Both the position numbers and the translations under genes were made by a program. The notes beneath the pieces were generated by a model. The model saw only the letters and a list, made by a program, of their open reading frames with translations, did not search any database and was not told the origin of the DNA. A DNA stretch of 57,440 nucleotides, taken from positions 1 to 57,440 of the forward strand of contig CAUJHV010000060.1 in NCBI GenBank assembly GCA_963205115.1. The letters are read 5' to 3'. Origin of the DNA: Pseudomonadota bacterium (GTDB lineage: Bacteria > Pseudomonadota > Gammaproteobacteria > Burkholderiales > Burkholderiaceae_C). Positions 8,748-16,701 of the stretch are shown here, in pieces (positions within the stretch are counted from its first letter, which is position 1; every line of letters starts with the position of its first letter).

Positions 8748-9593
8748 ATGCTTGCCTACCGCCACGCCTTCCATGCCGGCAATCACGGCGATGTGCTCAA
8801 GCACCTGGTCCTGATGCAGGTGCTGCAACACATGAACCAGAAAGACAAGGGCTGGCGCTACGTCGACACGCACGCTGGCGCCGGCGGCTACGCCCTGGAC
8901 GGCAGCTATGCGCGCCAGAAGTCCGAATACGTCGACGGCGTCGGCCGCCTGTGGAACCGCGACGACCTGCCGCCGGCGCTGGCCGACTACGTGGGCCTGG
9001 TGCGAAGCCTCAACGGCGACACCCGCGCGCTGAAGCAATACCCGGGTTCACCGCTGATCGCCCAGGCGCTGATGCGCCCGCAGGACCAGCTGCGGCTGTT
9101 CGAGCTGCACCCCACGGACCACCGCATCCTGGCCAGCACCTTCGAAGGCGACCCTTCGGTCGAGGTGCGCATGGTCGACGGCTTCGACGCGCTGAAGTCG
9201 CAGCTGCCGCCGCCCACGCGGCGCAGCCTGGTGATGATCGACCCGTCCTACGAAGGCGACCGCGACTACGCGCGCGTGGTCACCACGCTGCGCGACGCGC
9301 TGGTGCGCTTCGCCGAAGGCACCTACCTCGTGTGGTACCCGCAGGTCGGCAAGCTCGGCGCGCGCGAGCTGCCCCGCAAGCTGCAGACCCTCTCGCCCAA
9401 GGGCTGGCTGCATGCGCGCCTGACGCTGTCCACCACCGACGAGCGCGGCTACGGCATGGTGGGCAGCGGCGTCTTCGTGATCAACCCGCCCTTCACCCTG
9501 CACGCCGCGCTGCGCGAGTGGCTGCCGTACCTGGCGCAGGCGCTGTCGCAGATCGACGAGCCGCAGTGGCTGCTCGACCACAAGGCCGTGTAA
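8748..9593 (+). CDS. rlmJ: 23S rRNA (adenine(2030)-N(6))-methyltransferase RlmJ
   Basis: A 281-residue SAM-dependent methyltransferase that modifies A2030 of 23S rRNA. The N-terminus MLAYRHAFHAGNHGDVLKH is nearly diagnostic. THAGAGGY near residue 43 is the SAM-binding motif I, and IDPSYEG near 164 is the N6-adenine methyltransferase catalytic block (D-P-P/S-Y). Length and start agree with the family. It is a single gene, followed by the convergent export operon. Confidence 0.96.
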   Translation: MLAYRHAFHAGNHGDVLKHLVLMQVLQHMNQKDKGWRYVDTHAGAGGYALDGSYARQKSEYVDGVGRLWNRDDLPPALADYVGLVRSLNGDTRALKQYPGSPLIAQALMRPQDQLRLFELHPTDHRILASTFEGDPSVEVRMVDGFDALKSQLPPPTRRSLVMIDPSYEGDRDYARVVTTLRDALVRFAEGTYLVWYPQVGKLGARELPRKLQTLSPKGWLHARLTLSTTDERGYGMVGSGVFVINPPFTLHAALREWLPYLAQALSQIDEPQWLLDHKAV

Positions 9594-9680
9594 CGACGAC
9601 TGCGGGCTGCGCCGGCGCCAGCCGGGATCTTCCACGGGAGCCCTGCCCGGCGGTCCCAGGCCAGGGCGATGGACGCCAGA

Positions 9681-9701
9681 CGGCCGCGCTGGGCGCGGCC
9701 G
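9681..9701 (-). terminator. Stem-loop at the end of the export operon
   Basis: CGGCCGCG (9681-9688) and CGCGGCCG (9694-9701) form a perfect 8-bp stem with a 5-base loop, beginning two bases after the stop of the small exported-protein gene. There is no long T run. Its position supports that gene being the true last member of the operon. Confidence 0.45.
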
Positions 9702-9703
9702 CT

Positions 9704-9922
9704 TCAAGGGGCGTGTGCGGCGTTCGGCGTGCAGTACCCGAGCGGGCCACGCGCGACCTTCAGGCGGTACAGCTCGGCTGCGCAGCTGCGCAGCTCCGTC
9801 GGGCCCTTGTGCACCTTCAGGTAGTAGAACGGTGGGCGCTGTCGTCGATGTTGCTGGCCGTGGGCCTGCGCCAGCGGGGTGGCCAGTGCAAGCAGGGCGG
9901 CGATGCCGAGGCTGCCTCTCAG
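9704..9922 (-). CDS. Small exported protein, CTG start, coupled to adaptor
   Basis: A 72-residue frame not bounded by any ATG, GTG or TTG. Read from CTG at 9922 it gives a textbook signal peptide (one Arg, hydrophobic core IAALLALATPL, cleavage after AQA). The mature part has about 51 residues with two Cys in GPTELRSCAAELYRL and GPLGYCTPN, suitable for a disulfide. The CTG overlaps the adaptor's TGA as CTGA, the same geometry as the common ATGA coupling. A perfect stem-loop begins two bases past its stop. I do not recognise the family. The coding reading is an inference from signal peptide, overlap and hairpin; the start codon is non-canonical. Confidence 0.6.
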   Translation of the reverse strand: MRGSLGIAALLALATPLAQAHGQQHRRQRPPFYYLKVHKGPTELRSCAAELYRLKVARGPLGYCTPNAAHAP

Positions 9923-11127
9923 CTTCCCGCGATGCGGCGCGGCTTCACGCGCACGCCGTCGGCCACGCCCGTGGGCGGGTAGACGATCACGGTGTCGCCC
10001 GCCTTCAGCCCGCCACGCAGCCAGGCCACCTCGCCGTTGCGCGCGCCCAGCTCCACCGGTGTCAGGCGCGCGCGGCCGTCTTCGATGCGGAAGACGGCAT
10101 GGCCACCCTGCCCGTCGCTGCGTGGGAAAACCGCGCTCACCGGCACGCGCAGCACCTGGGCGTGCGATTCGGCCACCACACGCACCGTCACGCGAAAGCC
10201 GTCACCCAGGCTGGCCCAGCGTTCGCGCGGCGAGCTCAGGTCGACGATCACGCGCACGCGCTGCTCCTCCACGCCCAGGGCCGAGACCTTGGTGAAGGCG
10301 CCCGGCTCGATGCGGCGCACCACGCCGTCCAGCGTGCCGGGCCCGCCCCAGCGCTCGATGCGCACCGGCGCGCCGGGGGCGATCTGCAGCGCGTCGGTGG
10401 TCAGCAGTTCGGCCACGATTTCCAGCCGCGCCAGGTCGCCGATCTCCACCAGCGGCGCACCCAGCGCCACCGGTGTCTCGCTGGTCTGCACCACGCGCAG
10501 CAGCGTGCCCGCCACCGGCGACTTCACCTCGAAGCCCGCCGCGCGTGACGGCAGGCTCACCGCGGCCCGCGCGGCGCGCGCGGTCTCCAGCTCGTGGCGC
10601 GCCATGTGCTGGGCCTGCGTGGCGGCTTCCTGGTCGCGCTGCGCGGCCTGCACGGCCAGCTTGTCGGTCTCCAGCTTGGTGGGCGAGACAAAACCCTGGC
10701 GCGCCAGCTGCTCGCTGCGGGCCAGCTCGTTCTGGGCCTGCAGCACCCCCACGCGCGCGCGCTCGGCCGTGGCGCGTGCGCGGGCCAGGCCGGCTTCGGC
10801 CGCCTCCACGCGGCCGCCCTGCTCACGCAGCGTGCGGTCGTCCAGCATGGGCGACAGTGTCGAGGCCAGCGTGGCGACCGTCATGCCCGCCTGCACGGCA
10901 TCGCCTTCGCGCAGCGTGACGCGCGCCAGCCGCCCGGACAGCGGCGCGGCCACCACGTAGCGTTCGGCCACGCGCGTCTTGCCGTCTTCGTCCAGCGTGC
11001 GCTCGAAGGCGCCCAGCGTGGCCTGCGCCACTTCCACCTCCGCCGCGCGCGGCGCGAAGGCCAAGGCCACCAGGCCCACGCCCACCACGGCCGCTGCGGC
11101 CAGCCACCATCGGGTCTTGTTCTGCAT
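9919..11127 (-). CDS. Periplasmic adaptor subunit of a MacAB-type exporter
   Basis: A 402-residue HlyD/MacA-family membrane fusion protein. It has an N-terminal transmembrane anchor (WWLAAAAVVGVGLVALAF), a lipoyl half (VVAAPLSGRLARVTLREGDAV, residues about 58-78), a long Ala/Glu/Arg-rich coiled-coil hairpin (about 105-185), the second lipoyl half (FEVKSPVAGTLLRVV near 199) and beta-barrel domains. It would link the inner-membrane permease to an outer-membrane channel. It starts 24 bp after the permease stop and ends overlapping the small exported-protein gene. No outer-membrane channel gene lies in the operon. The substrate is unknown. Confidence 0.88.
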   Translation of the reverse strand: MQNKTRWWLAAAAVVGVGLVALAFAPRAAEVEVAQATLGAFERTLDEDGKTRVAERYVVAAPLSGRLARVTLREGDAVQAGMTVATLASTLSPMLDDRTLREQGGRVEAAEAGLARARATAERARVGVLQAQNELARSEQLARQGFVSPTKLETDKLAVQAAQRDQEAATQAQHMARHELETARAARAAVSLPSRAAGFEVKSPVAGTLLRVVQTSETPVALGAPLVEIGDLARLEIVAELLTTDALQIAPGAPVRIERWGGPGTLDGVVRRIEPGAFTKVSALGVEEQRVRVIVDLSSPRERWASLGDGFRVTVRVVAESHAQVLRVPVSAVFPRSDGQGGHAVFRIEDGRARLTPVELGARNGEVAWLRGGLKAGDTVIVYPPTGVADGVRVKPRRIAGS

Positions 11128-11151
11128 GTTCTCGTTCCTTGCCGGGCCGAT

Positions 11152-12750
11152 TCATTCCCGGGTCTTCAATGCCGCCACCATGTCCAGCGTGTCGATGCGC
11201 CGGCGCACCACCAGCGCGCTGCCCACACCCGCCACCACCACGGCGATCGCGGCCCAGGCATAGGTGCGCGGCAGGATGGTGACCGGGAAGAAAAACTGGT
11301 CGGACTTCAGCAGCACCACGATCAGCTGCACCAGGCCGTAGCCGGCCCACATGCCCAGCGGCAGCGCCACGGCGATGACCAGCGCCATCTCGCCCAGCAG
11401 CAGCGTGGAGACCTCGGCACGCGTGAGGCCCAGCACACGCAGGCTGGCCAGTTCCCAGGCCCGCTCGGCCAGCGCGATGCGCGCGTTGTTGTAGACCACG
11501 CCGATGGCGATGATGCTGGCGAAGGTGGTCAGCACCGTGCTCATGATGCGGATGTTGCGCGCACTGATTTCCTGCATGTTGTGTAGCAGCGTGGCCTTGC
11601 TGAAGGCGCCGGCCACGCCTGGCACGGCCTTGATGGCGGCGAGCAGCTGCGGCTCGCGCCCGCGCTCCACCGAGACGGCCAGCTGCGTGACGAGGTCGCC
11701 CTCGCCCAGCGCGCGGTTCAGCGCGCGGCGCTCCATGTAGGTGTTCAGGCCCATCATCTCGCGCACCGTGGCGTCCAGGCGCAGATGCAGCGTGCGCGGG
11801 CGGCCTTCCAGCACCTCCACCTGCACCGTGTCGCCCACCGCCAGGCCCAGCTTGGCGGCCAGGCGGTCGGTCATCACCAGGCCTTCGCCGCGCGGCACGG
11901 CCTGCCGCTGATCGACATCCAGGATGCGGCGCAGCTGCGGCGTCGCTGGCCAGCCCTGGATGGCACCGCGTTCGCTGCGGTGGCCGTGGACCAGGCGCAC
12001 CGGCACGTCGCGCGAGGTTTCCACGCCGATCACGCCGGGCAGCCGCGCCACAGCATGGCGCACCGCCGCGTCGGCCGGCTCGGGCAGCCACAGGATGACG
12101 TCGCTGCGCATCGAGAGGTTGAAGCTGGTGTCCACGATGGATTCCATCGCGTCGCGGATGAAGTTGCCCGTCACCACGATCGCCACCGAAGCCGCCACGC
12201 CCGCCACCGCCAGCGTCGTGCGCCAGGGCCGGCGCTCCATGTTGCGCAGGACCATGCGCAGGGCCGGCGACAGGCCGGTGATGCCCAGGCGTTCCAGCAG
12301 GGTGCGGCGGTAATGGCCGGGCGCGGCGGGGCGCATGGCCTCGGCCGGCGTCAGGCGCACGGTGGCCAGGATGGCATTGACCGTGCCGGCCACCGCCGTG
12401 GCCGCGGTGATGGCCCCGCCGATCACCAGCAGATCGGCCGGCATCACGTGCTCGAAGCGCGGGAAGAAGAAGAACTCGGCGTACAGCCGCAGGAACATGC
12501 CGCCCAGCCAGTGGCCCAGCGCGACGCCCAGCACGAAACCCACGGCCACGATCAGGCCAACCAGGGCCAGGTAGTGCCGCGCAATTCGACCGTTGGGGTA
12601 GCCCAGGGCCTTCAGCGCCGCGATCTGCTCGCGCTGCGTGGCCACCAGGCGCGAGACCACCACGTTCAGCAGGAAGGCCGCCACGCCCAGGAAGATGGCC
12701 GGCAGCACCGTGCCCAGCACGCGCTGCTCCTTGATCTCGTTGTCGAGCAT
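11152..12750 (-). CDS. C-terminal part of the ABC permease (re-start at 12750)
   Basis: A 532-residue frame beginning MLDNEIKEQRVLG, 45 bases past the TAA that ends the N-terminal part and in the same reading frame. It contains the first FtsX core (AFLLNVVVSRLVATQREQIA to the SRLV/ALKALGYPNG motif, residues 20-50), a second N-terminal-like membrane segment with periplasmic domain (about 180-400) and a second FtsX core near 415-525. The ATG at 12750 could allow re-initiation, but it lies inside a conserved region and has no clear ribosome binding site, so an intact permease is more likely the ancestral state. Confidence 0.7.
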   Translation of the reverse strand: MLDNEIKEQRVLGTVLPAIFLGVAAFLLNVVVSRLVATQREQIAALKALGYPNGRIARHYLALVGLIVAVGFVLGVALGHWLGGMFLRLYAEFFFFPRFEHVMPADLLVIGGAITAATAVAGTVNAILATVRLTPAEAMRPAAPGHYRRTLLERLGITGLSPALRMVLRNMERRPWRTTLAVAGVAASVAIVVTGNFIRDAMESIVDTSFNLSMRSDVILWLPEPADAAVRHAVARLPGVIGVETSRDVPVRLVHGHRSERGAIQGWPATPQLRRILDVDQRQAVPRGEGLVMTDRLAAKLGLAVGDTVQVEVLEGRPRTLHLRLDATVREMMGLNTYMERRALNRALGEGDLVTQLAVSVERGREPQLLAAIKAVPGVAGAFSKATLLHNMQEISARNIRIMSTVLTTFASIIAIGVVYNNARIALAERAWELASLRVLGLTRAEVSTLLLGEMALVIAVALPLGMWAGYGLVQLIVVLLKSDQFFFPVTILPRTYAWAAIAVVVAGVGSALVVRRRIDTLDMVAALKTRE

Positions 12751-12795
12751 GGCGTGCGAGCTCTGCGCGTCGCGCCCGTGCGCCTCGCGCCCGCC

Positions 12796-13527
12796 TTAGG
12801 GCGCCAGCTGCAGCGTCAGCGCATCGATGACGGCGCGCTCGCTGGCGCCCGGCGCCAGGCGCAGGGCCACGCGGTTGAAGGCGCCGGCCATGTCGTAGGC
12901 CGCGGCCAGCGCGTCGCGGTCCAGCCAGAAGACGCCGAAGCCGCGCATGTCGGGCATGCCGCCGAAGGCGGCGAAGATGGTCTCGGGCGACAGGCCCACA
13001 CCCACCAGGTGCAGCGTGCGCCGCTTGCCGTTGATGAGCGCGCTAACGCGATCGCCGGGTTTGAGTCCTCGGGCCTGCGCAAAACCCGCCGAGACCCAGG
13101 CTTCCAGGCTGCCGTCGCTGCGCACGCCGCCGGTGTCCGCCGCGAGTGCACGGCCGCTGCGCAAGGTCACGAGATTGAGCTCACGTGCGCGCCGACGGTC
13201 CAGCCCCACCAGCTGGCCGATGAGGGGGTCGTCCACGCCCTCGATCTCCACACGCACCACGAACTCGATGCCGGTCTGCAGCCCGGCCACGCCGGGCAGG
13301 GCACGCAGCACCGGCTCCATGGCCGCAGGCGCGCGCTTGAGACCCGCGAAGACATCGGCAAAGCGCCCCTCGGCATAGAAGCCGTCGCGCGCCAGTTCCA
13401 GCGAGCCCACCGCCGACAGCGTGGTCAGGAAGCCGCCGATGCCGCTGGCCACCACCAGCGCGATGGTCAGCGCCTGGCTCCACAGGTGGCGCAGGTCGCG
13501 CCAGAGCTTGCGGTCCAGGGCTTTCAT
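12796..13527 (-). CDS. N-terminal part of the ABC permease (truncated by TAA)
   Basis: A 243-residue frame starting MKALDRKLWRDLRHLWSQAL, with a transmembrane segment (ALTIALVVASGIGGFLTTLSAV) and a MacB-type periplasmic domain. It follows the ATPase gene after 19 bp. It ends at a TAA where homologues would continue into the first FtsX membrane core. Alone it would be a single-pass periplasmic domain without a channel. Confidence 0.7.
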   Translation of the reverse strand: MKALDRKLWRDLRHLWSQALTIALVVASGIGGFLTTLSAVGSLELARDGFYAEGRFADVFAGLKRAPAAMEPVLRALPGVAGLQTGIEFVVRVEIEGVDDPLIGQLVGLDRRRARELNLVTLRSGRALAADTGGVRSDGSLEAWVSAGFAQARGLKPGDRVSALINGKRRTLHLVGVGLSPETIFAAFGGMPDMRGFGVFWLDRDALAAAYDMAGAFNRVALRLAPGASERAVIDALTLQLAP

Positions 13528-13546
13528 GTGCGGGGCCTTGGCATGC

Positions 13547-14275
<729 letters not shown>

Positions 14276-14390
14276 GCCAGCCCATGCTCCACCGGTCCCG
14301 CTGGCGAGGACTTGCGGGCCGTCAAGGACTCGCCGGGATCTCTTTAGAGGGCGCTGCCGGGCGCTTCGCGGGGCCGCGGAGGCAAGGCCC

Positions 14391-14406
14391 GCGCCGGCTT
14401 CGGCGC
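14391..14406 (-). terminator. Hairpin between regulator and ABC operon
   Basis: GCGCCG (14391-14396) pairs with CGGCGC (14401-14406) around a 4-base loop, 16 bases after the XRE-like gene stop. No T run follows. It may partly separate the regulator gene from the ATPase gene. Confidence 0.3.
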
Positions 14407-14422
14407 GTCCAAAGGCTCCCGG

Positions 14423-15166
14423 CTAGGCCAGCGGCTCGCGGCGCAGGTCGCGGAACACCGAGAACAGCCACGAGCGCATCCCGATGACCAGCGTGTAGGG
14501 CCGCTTCTGGTCCGGCGGCAGCTTCTGGTCGGTCAGGTGCTGCTGCGCGAAGTCCTGCGCCACCCGTGCCAGGCGCTCGTTGAAGGCCATGGCCAGGCTG
14601 CGGCCGATCTGGCCGTGCACCAGCATCAGCATCTCGCCCTCGCCGCCGAAATTGGCGCCGAAGTAGTCGTCGACCACGTGCGCGCGGAAGTAGTGCATCA
14701 CCGGCCCGTCGGGCCGCCAGCGGAAGGTCTTGGCCACCAGCGGGCGGTAGCGGTTCAGCGGCTTGAGCTCGATGATGCCCAGGCGGTCGAGCTGCGTCAG
14801 GCGTGCGATGGTCTCGCTCTGGCTGATCGCATAGGTGCCCACGATCTGCTCGAAGGACCACTGGCTCAGGCAGCAGATGGCCACCAGCAGCAGCATGCGG
14901 TCGGCCACCACGGCCTGTTCCTGGTCGAAGGACAGTTCGCGGCGCAGCGGCTGGCTGTCGGCCACGCGGCGCGCCAGTTCGGCGAAGTCCAGGTGCAGCA
15001 CACGCAGCACCTCGTCGATGCGCGACAGCGGCATGTCGGCCTGCGAGAACATGCGCTTGATGCTCGACTCGGCCATGCCGAGGTGGTCGGCCAGGTCGCC
15101 GTACGTCACGCCGGCGGCCTTGAGTTCGGCCTTCAGGGCGGTGATCAGGTCGCGGGTCGAAGACAT
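14423..15166 (-). CDS. XRE-like helix-turn-helix regulator
   Basis: A 247-residue protein whose N-terminal segment (about residues 6-65) has a lambda-repressor-type helix-turn-helix: VTYGDLADHLGMAESSIKRM is the recognition region. The remaining 180 residues contain no known enzymatic motif and probably form a ligand or dimerisation domain, with AICCLSQWSFEQI and FRWRPDGPVMHYFRAH as notable stretches. It lies 147 bp upstream of the ABC export genes in the same direction and is a natural candidate for their regulator; that link is inference. The start ATG at 15166 matches the first helix; the ribosome binding site is weak. Confidence 0.75.
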   Translation of the reverse strand: MSSTRDLITALKAELKAAGVTYGDLADHLGMAESSIKRMFSQADMPLSRIDEVLRVLHLDFAELARRVADSQPLRRELSFDQEQAVVADRMLLLVAICCLSQWSFEQIVGTYAISQSETIARLTQLDRLGIIELKPLNRYRPLVAKTFRWRPDGPVMHYFRAHVVDDYFGANFGGEGEMLMLVHGQIGRSLAMAFNERLARVAQDFAQQHLTDQKLPPDQKRPYTLVIGMRSWLFSVFRDLRREPLA

Positions 15167-15444
15167 GCGCTGCGGCCTCAGAGGTGGCTGCCGGGTCGGC
15201 GCGGGCAATGTAGCAGCGGACCCGCACCGCCCGGGCCCCCTGTCCGCGCGCGGCGCACGCCGGCGGGCGCCCCGCGCCGGTGCGGCGCGAACAGGACGTG
15301 GACCGGCGGGTACATCCGGTGATACCGCCGGGCGCTGCAGATGACACTTCGCGCCATCGCTTTGACCGGTGCGCGGCGCGCGGCGAAGCTCTGGCCGTGT
15401 TCAACCACCAGGCGGTCCCTCAGACCAGCCGCCACCGAGCCACC

Positions 15445-15867
15445 ATGATGACCCTCCGATCCCCCTGGCGCCGCAGCCTCGCCAGCGCGACGCTCGCCCT
15501 GTCCCTGCTGACCCAGTGGCCGGCGCAGGCCCATGGCGACGCCTCGGCGGCGTCCAGCGCGCTGTCGATCCTGCCGGTGGCCGTCTCGGTGGCCGCGCCG
15601 GTGATGATCGTCGCCAGCGGTGCGGCGCTGACGGTGGTCGCTGTCGAGCAGTCGGCGCAGGGTGCGGTGTGGGTGCTCGAACGCGCCTCGGACGGCGCGC
15701 GCGCCAGTCTGCACTTCGCAGGCCATGCCTCGGCGGCCGCCGGTACGGCCATCGCCGTGACCGCCGTGGCCACCGGCTGGGTGCTCTCCGCGGCTGGTGC
15801 GGCCATCGCCTTCATTCCCAACGAGCTCGGTCGCGCGCTGCTGCACGACGAGCGCATCACGCGATGA
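15445..15867 (+). CDS. Exported Ala-rich protein, partner of DUF2145 protein
   Basis: A 140-residue protein with a clear signal peptide (MMTLRSPWRRS, hydrophobic core, cleavage near AQA-HG). The mature part has two hydrophobic stretches (about residues 45-68 and 95-125) that could span or associate with the membrane. It has no Cys and no catalytic motif I recognise. Its TGA overlaps the ATG of the downstream DUF2145 gene as ATGA, so both products are probably made together and exported together. Function unknown. Confidence 0.72.
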   Translation: MMTLRSPWRRSLASATLALSLLTQWPAQAHGDASAASSALSILPVAVSVAAPVMIVASGAALTVVAVEQSAQGAVWVLERASDGARASLHFAGHASAAAGTAIAVTAVATGWVLSAAGAAIAFIPNELGRALLHDERITR

Positions 15868-16670
15868 AGCCGCGCGCCCTGGGCGCCGCCCTGGTGGCGG
15901 CCACGATGCTCGTCGCGCTGACGCCGGCGGCCCACGCCGGCCGTCCCTGCGACGAGCAGCCCCTGAGCGTCGACGCGGTCCAGCGCGGCATGGCGCTGGC
16001 CGAGGCCACACGCCGCGCGCTGGACGCCACCGGCGCCCAGGTCGTGATGCTGGCCCGCGCCGGCCAGGATCTATCCGCCTACGGCCTGCGCTGGTCGCAC
16101 CTGGGCTTCGCCTACCGGGAAGGCGACGGCCCCGGCAGCCATTGGCGCGTGGTGCACAAGCTCAACCAGTGCGGCACGCCGCAGGCGGCGCTGTTCCGCC
16201 AGGGGCTGGGGCCCTTCTTCCTGGACCGGCCCTTCCGCTACGAAGCCGCCTTCGTCGAACTCAACGCCGAGGCGCAGGCGCGGCTGCTGCCCGTGCTGCG
16301 TGACAACACCGCCGCCGCGCGCCTGCACGAGCCGCGCTACAACATGCTGGCCTACCCCTGGGCCACGCGGTACCAGCAGAGCAACCAGTGGGCACTGGAA
16401 ACGCTGGCCGGCGCGATGGACGCCGACGCCGCCACCCGCGCCCAGGCCCAGGCCTGGCTGCAGCTGCGCGGCTACCGGCCGACCGTCCTGCGCCTGGGCC
16501 CGCTGACGCGCCTGGGCGCGAACGCCACGCGGGCCAACGTCGCTTTCGACGATCATCCGAACCACAAGCGCTTTTCCGACCAGATCGAGACCGTGACCGT
16601 CGATTCGATCTTCGACTGGCTCGCGCGCAGCGGACTGGCCGAGCGGACGCCGGTGCGCGTCACACCCTGA
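15864..16670 (+). CDS. DUF2145 domain-containing exported protein
   Basis: A 268-residue protein with signal peptide (MKPRALGAALVAATMLVALTPAAHA). The mature protein fits the DUF2145 family, conserved in Burkholderiales and of unknown function. WSHLGFAYR (near residue 74) followed by a late QQSNQW segment (near 171) resembles the order of active-site blocks in permuted papain-like NlpC/P60 proteins, but the place where Cys is expected is Asn. That comparison is my inference. The gene is translationally coupled to the upstream exported-protein gene and 31 bp ahead of the MFS-PlsC gene. Confidence 0.83.
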   Translation: MKPRALGAALVAATMLVALTPAAHAGRPCDEQPLSVDAVQRGMALAEATRRALDATGAQVVMLARAGQDLSAYGLRWSHLGFAYREGDGPGSHWRVVHKLNQCGTPQAALFRQGLGPFFLDRPFRYEAAFVELNAEAQARLLPVLRDNTAAARLHEPRYNMLAYPWATRYQQSNQWALETLAGAMDADAATRAQAQAWLQLRGYRPTVLRLGPLTRLGANATRANVAFDDHPNHKRFSDQIETVTVDSIFDWLARSGLAERTPVRVTP

Positions 16671-16701
16671 CCTTCACGTTCATCTGCACGCTGGAGACCG
16701 C

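Larger units (their letters stand above)
11152..13527 (-). pseudogene. FtsX-type ABC permease interrupted by in-frame TAA
   Basis: Read as one frame this is a 792-codon permease of the large two-copy FtsX/MacB-like type (two periplasmic loops, about eight to ten membrane segments). A single TAA at 12796-12798 splits it after ALTLQLAP. The same frame continues GGREAHGRDAQSSHA and then the second membrane region, with no shift. The codon probably was TAC or TAT (Tyr), as families of this type read PYGG there. Flanking coding quality is intact on both sides, so the change is recent, a sequencing error, or the two halves are made separately. Confidence 0.75.
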
